From the NCBI RefSeq assembly GCF_004348335.1, contig NZ_SMJW01000081.1, forward strand, positions 1 to 32,167: a stretch of DNA of 32,167 nt, in the 5' to 3' direction. The translations under genes and the position numbers were made by a program. Below, piece by piece: positions 7,569 to 16,951 of this stretch. This DNA is from Actinomadura bangladeshensis. Its GTDB lineage: Bacteria; Actinomycetota; Actinomycetes; Streptosporangiales; Streptosporangiaceae. A model generated the notes under the pieces. That model was not told the DNA's origin and did not search any database. It worked only from the letters and a program-made list of their open reading frames with translations. Within the stretch, counting starts at the first letter, position 1, and each line of letters starts with the position of its first letter.

Positions 7569-8207
7569 GTGCCGGTGAGCGACGTGGTGAGCGGGATCCG
7601 CGAGGCGATCCTGAGCGGCCGGTTCGTGCCGGACCAGCGGCTGATCGAGGCGGACCTGTCCGAGCAGTTCGCCGCCAGCCGCGCCAGCGTCCGCGCCGCC
7701 CTCGCCGAACTGGCCAACGAGGGCCTCATCGAGCGCGTGCAGAACCGCGGCGCCCGCGTCCGCGCGGTCTCCCTCGCCGAGGCCGTCGAGATCTCCGAGG
7801 TCCGGATGGTGGTCGAGGGCCTGTGCGCGGCCAAGGCCGCCGAGCGCGCCACCGCCGCCGACGCCGCCGAGCTGCGGGAGATCGGGGAGGCGATGCGCTC
7901 CGCCGTGGCGTCCGGCGACGTGCTCGGCTACTCCCGGCTGAACGAGCGCCTGCACCGCCGCGTCCGCGAGATCAGCGGGCAGCGGACGGCCTCGGACGTC
8001 CTCGAGCGGCTGCGCGCGCAGAACGTCCGCCACCAGTTCCGGCTGGCCATGCACCCGGGCCGCCCGCAGACGTCGCTGCCGCAGCACACCGACATCATCG
8101 ACGCGATCGCGGCCGGCGACCCGGAGGCCGCCGAGCGCGCGGCCCGCGCCCACCTGCGCAGCGTCATCGAGGCCCTCCCGGACGTCGACCGGGGCCTCGC
8201 CCCCTGA
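7569..8207 (+). CDS. GntR family regulator, FCD (FadR-like) subfamily
   Basis: The protein has about 212 residues: an N-terminal winged helix-turn-helix (GRFVPDQRLIEADLSEQF, then SRASVRAALAELANEG, residues about 17-60) and a helical FCD ligand-binding domain. The latter carries the conserved histidines of the FCD metal/ligand pocket in NERLHRRV and in the C-terminal HTDIIDAI and RAHLRSVIE segments. FCD regulators typically repress sugar-acid and aromatic-acid catabolic genes and are released by an intermediate. Its position at the edge of the gal-like operon and the shared 12-bp-spaced GACAA half-sites make it the probable local repressor. GTG 7569 is taken as start, but GTG 7575 is also in frame and neither has a strong ribosome site. 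Confidence 0.88.
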   Translation: MPVSDVVSGIREAILSGRFVPDQRLIEADLSEQFAASRASVRAALAELANEGLIERVQNRGARVRAVSLAEAVEISEVRMVVEGLCAAKAAERATAADAAELREIGEAMRSAVASGDVLGYSRLNERLHRRVREISGQRTASDVLERLRAQNVRHQFRLAMHPGRPQTSLPQHTDIIDAIAAGDPEAAERAARAHLRSVIEALPDVDRGLAP

Positions 8208-8315
8208 CACCGAAAACCCTTGGCGCTCGCACGGCCCCGGCGGTTACCGTCGCGCATGCCGCTATGGACGATCTTGTCCGGCGGCGGTCGTCATCGAGTG
8301 AGAAGGAGGATCCCG

Positions 8316-10334
<2,019 letters not shown>

Positions 10335-10345
10335 CGCCGGGAGTC

Positions 10346-10371
10346 GGGGCCGCACGGGAGCGTGCGGCCCC
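10346..10371 (+). terminator. GC-rich hairpin terminator after the EF-G gene
   Basis: A perfect 11-bp stem (10346-10356 with 10361-10371) around the loop GGAG starts 12 bases after the EF-G stop. It has no T-run, as is common for actinomycete terminators. Confidence 0.7.
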
Positions 10372-10438
10372 GGACCCGCCCCTCCGGACGGCGGAGCCGG
10401 CCCCCGCAACGGAGACGGAGGGGTGCCGCCGCTGAGCG

Positions 10439-10468
10439 TTGACGGCCGGTCCCGGCCCGAATTAGATT
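10439..10468 (+). promoter_or_regulatory. Sigma-70-type promoter for the SCO6745-family gene
   Basis: TTGACG (10439-10444) and TAGATT (10463-10468) are separated by 18 bp and lie about 36 bases upstream of the ATG at 10505. The local AT content (AATTAGATT) stands out from the surrounding GC-rich DNA. Confidence 0.55.
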
Positions 10469-10504
10469 CGGTTCCCGATCGGTCGGCGACAGGGAGGCGG
10501 GCGG

Positions 10505-11326
10505 ATGCGAGCTGCACGGCGGGCGTGGCGGCGGCTGGAACCGGTGCACGCGATGATCTACTTCGTGCCGGAGGCGCCCGAGCGGTACGCGGCCCTCGGG
10601 CTGGACCCGCAGACCGCCTACTTCGCCTCGCGCGCGGCGGCCTTCGGGCGCGCCTCCGCCGAGGTGGTCATCGCGACGTTCTACAACTTCAGCCCCGCCG
10701 TGGTCCGCAGCGCGCTTCCGGCGGCCTGGGAGAAGACGACCCCGGAGCGGGTGCTCGCCGCGCGGGAGGAGGCGGCCGGCGCCGCGCTCCGACGCGCGGG
10801 CATCGACCGGCTGCCGGACCTGGAGGAGACCGCCTCCCTCGCCCGCCGCGCCGCCGAGGCGGCCGCCGACCACGCGCAGGGCCGGCCGCTCTACGCGGCG
10901 CACGCGTCGCTGCCCTGGCCGGACGAGCCGGTCCTCCGGCTCTGGTGGGCGCAGACCCTCCTGCGCGAGTTCCGCGGCGACGGCCACATCGCCGTCCTCA
11001 CCGCCGAGGGCGTCACCCCGGTCGAGGCGCTCGTCCTGCACGCCGCCACCGGCACGATGCCCAAGGCGTTCCTCACCGCGACCCGGGCCTGGCCCGCCGA
11101 GCAGTGGGACGCGACCGCGAAGCGCCTCCGCGCCCGCGGCCTGCTGGACGGCGAATCCCTCACCCCGGAGGGCGAGGCGTTCCGGCAGCGCATCGAGGAC
11201 CGCACCGACGAACTGGCCCTGCCCGCCTACGCCGCCCTCGGCGAGGACGGCTGCGAGCGCCTCGCCGAACTCGCCCGCCCCTTCGGCAGGGCCGTAGCGG
11301 ACGCCGGCCTCTTCACCCTCGCCTAA
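10505..11326 (+). CDS. SCO6745 family protein of unknown function
   Basis: This 273-residue soluble protein matches the conserved actinobacterial SCO6745 family as remembered. Its N-terminus has the characteristic LEPVHAMIYFVPEAPERYAA, then a region around YFASRAAAFG, LWWAQTLLREFRGDGH in the middle and a winged-helix-like C-terminal half. No catalytic motif is evident and the family has no established function I can state. The ATG at 10505 has GGGAGG (10492-10497) at 7 bases. It is a single-gene unit with its own promoter, followed by an unusual 27-bp inverted repeat. Confidence 0.75.
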   Translation: MRAARRAWRRLEPVHAMIYFVPEAPERYAALGLDPQTAYFASRAAAFGRASAEVVIATFYNFSPAVVRSALPAAWEKTTPERVLAAREEAAGAALRRAGIDRLPDLEETASLARRAAEAAADHAQGRPLYAAHASLPWPDEPVLRLWWAQTLLREFRGDGHIAVLTAEGVTPVEALVLHAATGTMPKAFLTATRAWPAEQWDATAKRLRARGLLDGESLTPEGEAFRQRIEDRTDELALPAYAALGEDGCERLAELARPFGRAVADAGLFTLA

Positions 11327-11336
11327 CCCCCCGCTT

Positions 11337-11400
11337 CGTTGACCTGCGGCGTGTTGTTGTTATGAGCCGCTGGATAACAACAACACGCCGCAGGTCAACG
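11337..11400. repeat. Perfect 27-bp inverted repeat with 10-nt loop
   Basis: Arms 11337-11363 and 11374-11400 are exact reverse complements over 27 bp, with the loop GAGCCGCTGG between them. The half of each arm next to the loop is an AT-richer GTTGTTGTTAT run, unusual in this genome. It lies 11 bases after the SCO6745-family stop and 62 bases before the next gene. It could be a bidirectional transcript end, a protein-binding site or a small mobile palindromic element. It lacks a T-run outside the stem and no second copy was noticed in the window. Confidence 0.9.
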
Positions 11401-11462
11401 ATCCGGACTAGTCTCGGGGCGGACGGGACGCCGGTCCCGGGCGTCGGTGAGGAGAGTCCGCA

Positions 11463-12803
11463 GTGTTCGAGTCCGTGCTCGTGGCGAACCGCGGGGAGAT
11501 CGCGGGCCGGATCCTGCGCACCGCCCGCGCGATGGGCCTCAAGGCCATCGCCGTGTACTCCGACGCCGACGCCGACCTGCCGTTCGTCGCCGAGGCGGAC
11601 GAGGCCGTCCTCATCGGCCCCGCCGACCCGGGCCGCAGCTACCTCAACGTGCCCGCGATCCTGGAGGCGGCGCACCGCACCAACGCCGGCGCGATCCACC
11701 CCGGCGACGGCGTCCTCGCCGAGAACGCCTCGCTCGCCCGGCAGGCCGCCGAGCGCGACCTGGTCTGGGTCGGCCCGCCGCCGCTCGCCATCGCCCGCAT
11801 GAACGACAAGATCAACTCCCGGAACCTCATGAAGGCGGCGGGCGTCCCGGTCGGGCACGGGGTGTGGGAGCCCGTCCCGGACGCCGGCACGGCCGCCGAG
11901 GAGGCCGGACGCATCGGCTACCCCGTCATGGTGAAGCCCGCCGCGGGCGACGGCGGCGTCGGCCTGGCCATCGCGCACGACGAGCCGTCGCTCCGCACCG
12001 CCTACGAGACCGCCCGCGCTGCCGCCGACCGCGTCTTCGGGCACGGCGAGGTGCTGCTGGAGCGGTACGTGCCGGGCGCCCTGCACATCGAGGTGCAGAT
12101 CCTCGGCCTTGCGGACGGCACGGTCGTCGCGTTCGGCGAGCGCGACTGCTCCGTCCAGCGCCGCTACCAGAAGATCGTCGAGGAGACCCCGTCGCCGAAC
12201 CTCGACCCCGCGCTCCGCGACCGGATGCTGGCCGCCGCCGTCCGCGCCGGGGAGACCGTCGGCTACCGCGGCATCGGCAGCGTCGAGTTCCTCGTCGACC
12301 CGGCCGCGCGGGAGTTCGCGTTCCTGGAGATGTGCACCCGGCTGCCGTCGGGGCACGTCGCCACCGAGATGACCACCGGAATCGACCTCGTCGAGCAGCA
12401 GTTCCGCGTCGCCGCCGGCGAGCCCGTCTCGTTCGCCGACCCGGCCCCGCGCGGCCACGCCATCGTGTTCCGCGTCCACGCCGAGGACCCGCGGGAGTTC
12501 CTGCCCGGCTCCGGCGAGATCAAGGTGTGGGAGGAGCCCGTCGGCGACGGCATCCGCATCGACGCGGGTTACGCCGAGGGCAGCACCGTCACCCCGACGT
12601 ACCATCCGCTGCTCGCCAAGCTGGGCGTCCGCGGCGACGACCGCGCCCACGCGCTCGCCCGGGCCCGCGCCGCCGTCGACGCGTTCTGCATCGAGGGCCC
12701 GCCGACGAACCTGCCCTTCCTCCGCGAACTCATGGACCGCCCCGAGTTCGCGACCGGCGCCTACGACACCGGGCTCGTGGGCCGCATGCGTCCGGCGCGG
12801 TGA
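11463..12803 (+). CDS. Biotin-carboxylase-like ATP-grasp protein with altered catalytic residues
   Basis: This 446-residue protein has the full biotin carboxylase domain order: N-terminal domain (VLVANRGEIAGRI), ATP-grasp (K116; K158 in VMVKPAAGDGGVG; GERDCSVQRRYQKIVEE) and C-terminal domain (FRVHAEDP with R337). Several residues considered essential in E. coli AccC differ. The motif normally reading E-M-N-T-R-I-Q-V-E-H is here EMCTRLPSGH, so N290 becomes C291, Q294 becomes P295 and the bicarbonate-activating E296 becomes G297. H236 is Y235, and HPGYG is HPGDG. There is no biotin carrier or carboxyltransferase gene beside it. It may be a divergent carboxylase or an ATP-grasp enzyme with another acid substrate. 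GTG 11463 follows a GAGGAGAG site. The next gene, bsaP, starts 21 bases after its stop. Confidence 0.82.
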   Translation: MFESVLVANRGEIAGRILRTARAMGLKAIAVYSDADADLPFVAEADEAVLIGPADPGRSYLNVPAILEAAHRTNAGAIHPGDGVLAENASLARQAAERDLVWVGPPPLAIARMNDKINSRNLMKAAGVPVGHGVWEPVPDAGTAAEEAGRIGYPVMVKPAAGDGGVGLAIAHDEPSLRTAYETARAAADRVFGHGEVLLERYVPGALHIEVQILGLADGTVVAFGERDCSVQRRYQKIVEETPSPNLDPALRDRMLAAAVRAGETVGYRGIGSVEFLVDPAAREFAFLEMCTRLPSGHVATEMTTGIDLVEQQFRVAAGEPVSFADPAPRGHAIVFRVHAEDPREFLPGSGEIKVWEEPVGDGIRIDAGYAEGSTVTPTYHPLLAKLGVRGDDRAHALARARAAVDAFCIEGPPTNLPFLRELMDRPEFATGAYDTGLVGRMRPAR

Positions 12804-12824
12804 CGGCCGTCCTAAAGTAGGGCC

Positions 12825-13010
12825 GTGTACTGCGACCGCTGCGGCGAGCCCGCCGCCGAGGGCGACCACGCCACGTGCCGCTCCGCCCGCGAGATGGAAC
12901 CGCCCCGCTACTGCGCGCACTGCCGCCGCCGGATGATCGTCCAGGTGACCCCGCTCGGCTGGACGGCCCGGTGCGCCGAGCACGGCGCCCTTCAGAACGA
13001 CAGCGCGTAG
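12825..13010 (+). CDS. bsaP: Biotin synthase auxiliary protein BsaP
   Basis: This is a 61-residue cysteine-rich protein with C3xxC6, C18, C30xxC33 and C50 around the stretch MEPPRYCAHCRRRMIVQVT, ending GWTARCAEHG. This matches, as remembered, the small actinobacterial protein (Rv1590 in M. tuberculosis) that their biotin synthases need to convert dethiobiotin to biotin, where it helps with the Fe-S cluster. Here it is not next to bioB but 3.9 kb upstream of it, behind the carboxylase-like gene. No ribosome site precedes the GTG. TAAAGT (12813-12818) lies 6 bases upstream, so the mRNA may be leaderless. Its 3' end overlaps the convergent GNAT gene by 19 bp. A generic zinc-ribbon protein is the alternative. 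Confidence 0.8.
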   Translation: MYCDRCGEPAAEGDHATCRSAREMEPPRYCAHCRRRMIVQVTPLGWTARCAEHGALQNDSA

Positions 13011-13510
13011 GTCAGCAGGTCCACACCCGGAGCGGGCGCCCAGTCGCGCTCCGGCGTCCGCACGAAGCCGAGCCGCTCGTACATCCGCTGCGCGGCGCCC
13101 ATGTTGTGCTGCGTGGAGAGCCGCAGCCCGCGCAGCCCGGCCGCCCGCGCCCGCTCGACGCACGCCGTGACCATGGCGCGCCCGGCGCCCTTCCCGCGCG
13201 CCTTCTCCCGGACGGCGAGCATCCGGAACTCCGCCTCGTCGGGCCCGGCGAGCTCCGCGTAGGGGCTGCTGGGCGGGCAGTAGGCGACGGCCCCGGCGAC
13301 CTCGCCCCCGACCTCGGCGACGAGCAGCTCGGCCCTGGCGGCCCGGTCACCGGCGTCCCACAGCGTCTTCACGTACGACGACTCGGGCGACACGAGCCCG
13401 CCGTGCACGTAGACCTCCACGGTCAGCTCACCGACGAGGTCGTACTCCTCGGGCCGTGCCACCCGCACGACCACGTCCTCGGACACCGCTGGTCCGGCCT
13501 CCATGCGCAT
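12992..13510 (-). CDS. GNAT family N-acetyltransferase
   Basis: This protein of about 172 residues has the GNAT acetyl-CoA-binding motif A in the form LAVREKARGKGAGRAMVTAC (R/Q-x-x-G-x-G/A) and the later NMGAAQRMYERLGF, typical of motif B. It should transfer an acetyl group from acetyl-CoA to an amine; the substrate is unknown. ATG 13510 and ATG 13504 are both possible starts, with a GGAGAAGCAGG stretch upstream. The gene converges with bsaP, overlapping its end by 19 bp, and diverges from the carotenoid oxygenase gene. Confidence 0.85.
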   Translation of the reverse strand: MRMEAGPAVSEDVVVRVARPEEYDLVGELTVEVYVHGGLVSPESSYVKTLWDAGDRAARAELLVAEVGGEVAGAVAYCPPSSPYAELAGPDEAEFRMLAVREKARGKGAGRAMVTACVERARAAGLRGLRLSTQHNMGAAQRMYERLGFVRTPERDWAPAPGVDLLTYALSF

Positions 13511-13596
13511 CGCCTGCTTCTCCGCGTCTCGGCACGGCCGGCGGGCCGTGCCGAACCAGGGTATTGGCACGCATCGCGGTCGAAAACGCCGCACTC

Positions 13597-13640
13597 TTGA
13601 CGATGCCGCGCACCGGCCTGTTGATTGGCGTGGAGCCAAT
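13597..13640 (+). promoter_or_regulatory. Possible promoter and inverted repeat before the carotenoid oxygenase gene
   Basis: TTGACG (13597-13602) and TTGATT (13621-13626) are 18 bp apart. A 6-bp inverted repeat, ATTGGC/GCCAAT (13624-13629 and 13635-13640, loop GTGGA), overlaps the -10 position and ends 17 bases before the ATG. A repressor bound there would block the promoter. This is inferred from layout only. Confidence 0.4.
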
Positions 13641-13657
13641 AACCCCTGGGAGGGCTG

Positions 13658-15322
13658 ATGCCGGTTCCCCGCTCCATCCTCCGCGCGCAGGACACCACCG
13701 ACATGGACCTGGAGGTCGTCGCCGGCGCCTGGCCGGACGACGTGCGCGGCCACTACGTCGTCAGCACCTCCGACCAGCGGACCCGCCCCCGGCACGCGTT
13801 CTTCGGCGACGGGATCATCGCGCGGATGCCGCTCCGGCCCGGCCCGGACGGGCGCTTCCCCTGGCGCGCCCGCGTCATCGGCACCCCGTCCGTCCGGCTG
13901 CGCGGCAGGCGGCCCGACCTGTTCACCGCCGGCCCGGTCGGCACCGACTCGCCGTGGGGGTTCGTCAACGCCGCCAACACCGCGCCGCTCCCGTGGGGCG
14001 ACCGGCTCTTCGCCACCTGGGACGCCGGCCGCCCCGTCGAGGTCGACCCGGTCACGCTGGACTTCGTCGCCGAGGTCGGGCACCGCGACGACTGGAAGCC
14101 CGCCATGGACCACGCCGTCCTGCCGCTGATCTCCACCACCGCGCACCCGGTCGTCGACCCCGAGCGCGGCTGCCTGTGGAGCGTCAGCCGCGACGTGCTG
14201 ACCGGCGCCGTCTCGGTGATCCGCTACGACGGGACCGGCACCCGCGTCCACCGCTGGGACGTCGAGGGCGCGGCGCTGCCGCAGGCCGCCCACACCATCA
14301 CCCAGACCCGCGACTGGCTCGTCCTCGCCGACACCGCCTACAAGCTCGAAGTCGAGGAGGTCTTCGGCGGGGACCGCACCGCCCCCAACAACCCGGACGG
14401 CCCCGTCCTGCTGATCCGCAAGGACGACCTGCTCCCCGGGCGGGGCTCCGTCCCCTGCACGGAGTTCCATCTGGCCCCCGAGGTCAACCACTTCTACGCC
14501 CGCTACGACGACTCCGACGGTATCGAGGTCGTCATGGAGCACGGCGAGGGCGTGGACATCGGGATGTACCTCCGCGAGGACGACGTCGACCTCCACGGCC
14601 GTCCGGTCGACCCGGCCCTGCGCGGCATGTACTGCCACGGCATGGCGCCCGCGCTCACGACCGTTCTGCGGTTCGACCCGGAGACCGGCCGGATCACCGA
14701 GCGCGCCCGCGCCCGCGACCCGGAGCGCTGGTGGCAGGCCGAACTGTCCGCGATCGACTGGAGCATCGAGGGGCAGACCGCCCCGACCCGGCACCACCTC
14801 GTCTACCTGGGCTTCCATCCGGAGGCGATCAACCGCCGCGCCCTGCGCAACTACGCGGGCCGGGTGGACCCGTCGCTGTTCCCGGCGGAGGAGACCCCGG
14901 CCGTCCTGGTGAGCCACGACCGCGCGGACCTCAAGGCCCTGGCGGAGTGGACGTTCGCGCTGGACGACTACCCGACCTCGCCGTCCTTCGTCCCGCGCGG
15001 ACGGGGCGGCAGCCGCTACGCGGGCGCGGAGCCCGGCGGCCACGACGGCTACCTGGTCGTGGCCGTCCACAACGACGACCGCTTCCGCGTCGAGCTCTTC
15101 GACGCCGCCGACGTCGGGCGCGGCCCCGTCGCCGTGCTGGCCCCGCCGAACGGCACCACGGTCCCGTTCCTGATCCACTCGGCGTGGATGCCCGAGGCCG
15201 TCCCGCCGCCGGACGTCGAACGGCTCCGCTTCGCCGACGACCTGGACGCCCGGCTGGAGGAACTGGACCCCGACCTCGCCGCGGCGGCCCGCGAGGTCGC
15301 CGCCGAGCTGGACGCCCGCTAA
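13658..15322 (+). CDS. Carotenoid oxygenase (RPE65/CCD family)
   Basis: This 554-residue protein has the seven-bladed propeller of carotenoid cleavage oxygenases. The four iron-binding histidines are visible in their usual contexts: TTAHPVVD (about 166), AAHTITQT (about 210), VNHFYARYDD (about 273) and PFLIHSAWM near the C-terminus (about 509). Other family marks are PWGFVNAANTAPLPW and MYCHGMAP. These Fe(II) enzymes cleave a double bond of carotenoids, apocarotenoids or stilbene-like phenylpropenoids using O2. No carotenoid biosynthesis genes are in the window, so the substrate is open; lignin-derived stilbenes would fit the aromatic catabolism nearby only loosely. The ATG at 13658 has GGGAGGG just upstream. 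Its stop overlaps the convergent lipoprotein gene by 4 bp. Confidence 0.87.
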   Translation: MPVPRSILRAQDTTDMDLEVVAGAWPDDVRGHYVVSTSDQRTRPRHAFFGDGIIARMPLRPGPDGRFPWRARVIGTPSVRLRGRRPDLFTAGPVGTDSPWGFVNAANTAPLPWGDRLFATWDAGRPVEVDPVTLDFVAEVGHRDDWKPAMDHAVLPLISTTAHPVVDPERGCLWSVSRDVLTGAVSVIRYDGTGTRVHRWDVEGAALPQAAHTITQTRDWLVLADTAYKLEVEEVFGGDRTAPNNPDGPVLLIRKDDLLPGRGSVPCTEFHLAPEVNHFYARYDDSDGIEVVMEHGEGVDIGMYLREDDVDLHGRPVDPALRGMYCHGMAPALTTVLRFDPETGRITERARARDPERWWQAELSAIDWSIEGQTAPTRHHLVYLGFHPEAINRRALRNYAGRVDPSLFPAEETPAVLVSHDRADLKALAEWTFALDDYPTSPSFVPRGRGGSRYAGAEPGGHDGYLVVAVHNDDRFRVELFDAADVGRGPVAVLAPPNGTTVPFLIHSAWMPEAVPPPDVERLRFADDLDARLEELDPDLAAAAREVAAELDAR

Positions 15323-16104
15323 CCCAGGTCCCGGCAGGACGACTCGCCGGGGAGCAGCGGCCGGAGGCGGACGGAGTAGGTCTTCCCGTCACTGCGCCAG
15401 AGGGTGCCCGGCTCCGTTTCGGGCACCTTCCCCGACGGCGCCAGAGTGCAGACGGCCCCGGCCACCCGCACTCCGTCGCCGAGCGGTTCCAGCGGCCACT
15501 CCTCGGCCGCGCCGCTCCCCGCCATCTCGCCCGCGAGGACCGCCGTCTTCTCCGGCGCGTACGGCTCCGGCTTCGCGGACTGGTCGGACGCGGGCCACCC
15601 GGCCGGGTCGAGCCTCTTCAGGAAGCGGCCCTCCGGGCCGGTCTGCGACTCCGGCTGGATAATGCGGGTCGTGGCACCGCCCATCGTGACCACCGCGATG
15701 ATCGCGTCGGCGATCCGGTCGGAGCCGACCGTGTGCGAGCGGCCGAGGCCCGCCGCGCGCGCCTCGTCCAGGAGCCGCCGCAGCGCCTCCGGTCTCAGGC
15801 GGTACTCGGTCGGCCCGCTCTTGGACGCGGCCACCGCGCGGCCCGTGGAGTAGAGGGAGAACTCGGGGACGGAGCCGGGGCCGCCGAGGCCGGCGATGCC
15901 TCCGGTCTGGCGCCGGCGCAGCACGCGGTGCTCGCCGGCGGGGGTGTCCTTGGCGGGGGACGAGGTCGTGGACGTGGCGGGTGCGGGGGGCGGCACGGGC
16001 CCGGCTTCTCCGGAGCCGTCGCCGCAGGCGGCCGCCGCGCAGGCGGTCAGCGCCGCGCAGGCGAGAGCCGGCACCCAGCGGGAACGTGTGTACGGACCGG
16101 CCAT
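15319..16104 (-). CDS. Putative lipoprotein of unknown function
   Basis: This 261-residue protein has a lipoprotein signal: basic start MAGPYTRSRW, hydrophobic stretch, and lipobox LTAC with C22 (AAAC at C27 is the alternative). A Ser/Thr/Pro-rich linker follows (residues about 30-50). The rest is a soluble extracellular domain with alternating strands, two cysteines near its end (GAVCTLAPSG and SSCRDLG), and no motif I recognise. It is probably anchored to the outer face of the membrane. ATG 16104 is preferred because it places the signal peptide directly at the N-terminus. The gene converges with the carotenoid oxygenase gene and diverges from bioD. Confidence 0.75.
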   Translation of the reverse strand: MAGPYTRSRWVPALACAALTACAAAACGDGSGEAGPVPPPAPATSTTSSPAKDTPAGEHRVLRRRQTGGIAGLGGPGSVPEFSLYSTGRAVAASKSGPTEYRLRPEALRRLLDEARAAGLGRSHTVGSDRIADAIIAVVTMGGATTRIIQPESQTGPEGRFLKRLDPAGWPASDQSAKPEPYAPEKTAVLAGEMAGSGAAEEWPLEPLGDGVRVAGAVCTLAPSGKVPETEPGTLWRSDGKTYSVRLRPLLPGESSCRDLG

Positions 16105-16144
16105 GGACCTTGGACGCCCCGCCCCGGCCGCCCGGTTCCGCCCG

Positions 16145-16184
16145 TGACAAAAATGCCCGCCGAAGACTGTGGGATCCGGCGGGC
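16145..16184 (-). terminator. Terminator-like hairpin pointing toward the minus strand
   Basis: GCCCGCCG (16155-16162) and CGGCGGGC (16177-16184) form a perfect 8-bp stem. On the minus strand it is followed by ATTTTTGTC, a good T-run. It lies in the bioD/lipoprotein divergent gap, so on the minus strand it would stop transcripts coming from bioD antisense before the lipoprotein gene. It could instead be an operator or leader element. Confidence 0.45.
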
Positions 16185-16219
16185 GCCCCCGCCGCGGGCC
16201 CGCGCTAGTGTGCGGCCTT

Positions 16220-16951
16220 GTGAGCGTGCTCGTGATCACCGGGACCTGTACGGGCGTGGGCAAGACGGTCGTCACCGCGGCGCTGGCCACGGTCGCCGCC
16301 GCCCGCGGGTCGTCGGTCGCCGTCGTCAAGCCCGGCCAGACCGGGGTGCGCGAGGGCGAGCCCGGCGACCTCGACGAGGTGCGCCGCCTCGCCGGGATCG
16401 GCGGCGGGCACGAGTTCGCCCGCTTCCCCGACCCGCTGTCCCCGGCCGCCGCCGCCCGCCGCGCCGGGCTCCCGCCCGTCCGGCTCTCGGAGGCGGCCGA
16501 ACGCGTCCGGGAGCTGGCGGACGGCCACGACCTCGTGCTCGTCGAGGGCGCGGGCGGCCTCCTCGTCCGCTACGACGACGAGGGCTCCACGATCGCCGAC
16601 CTCGCGCGCCGGCTCGGCGCCGCCGCCGTCGTCGTGACCCGCCCCGACCTCGGCACGCTCAACCACACGGCGCTCACCCTGGAGGCGATGGCGCACCGGG
16701 GCGTGCAGCTCGCCGGGGTGGTGATCGGCGCATGGCCGGACGACCCGGACCTCGCGATGCGCAGCAACATCCGCGACCTGGAAACCATCGCGGCGCGCCC
16801 GCTGTCGGGCGCGCTGCCCGCCGGCGCGGCCGCCCTGGACCCGGCGGAGTTCCTGGCGGCCGCGCACCGCGGCCTGGCCCCCTCGTTCGGCGGCGGCTTC
16901 GACGCCGCCGCCTTCCGCGACAGCCACCGCCCCGACAAGGAGAACACGTGA
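16220..16951 (+). CDS. bioD: Dethiobiotin synthetase
   Basis: This 243-residue protein begins VLVITGTCTGVGKTVVTAAL, the P-loop of BioD. It has KPGQTG (the KxxxTG substrate loop), DLDEVRRLAG, VEGAGGLLV and RPDLGTLNHTALTLEA. It closes the ureido ring of dethiobiotin from diaminopelargonate, CO2 and ATP. It overlaps bioB by GTGA, so the two are translationally coupled. The GTG at 16220 has no ribosome site, but TAGTGT (16206-16211) sits 8 bases upstream, consistent with a leaderless mRNA. Length and motifs are complete. bioA, which would supply the substrate, is not in the window. Confidence 0.95.
   Translation: MSVLVITGTCTGVGKTVVTAALATVAAARGSSVAVVKPGQTGVREGEPGDLDEVRRLAGIGGGHEFARFPDPLSPAAAARRAGLPPVRLSEAAERVRELADGHDLVLVEGAGGLLVRYDDEGSTIADLARRLGAAAVVVTRPDLGTLNHTALTLEAMAHRGVQLAGVVIGAWPDDPDLAMRSNIRDLETIAARPLSGALPAGAAALDPAEFLAAAHRGLAPSFGGGFDAAAFRDSHRPDKENT

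Noticed and set aside
11337..11400. Calling the 27-bp inverted repeat a simple Rho-independent terminator or an insertion-sequence end
   Set aside because: There is no T-run on either side, and no transposase or target duplication is visible, so it is reported as a repeat of unknown role.
16105..16329. An N-terminal extension of the lipoprotein reaching toward 16329
   Set aside because: It would bury the signal peptide and lipobox inside the protein and run across the bioD start region.
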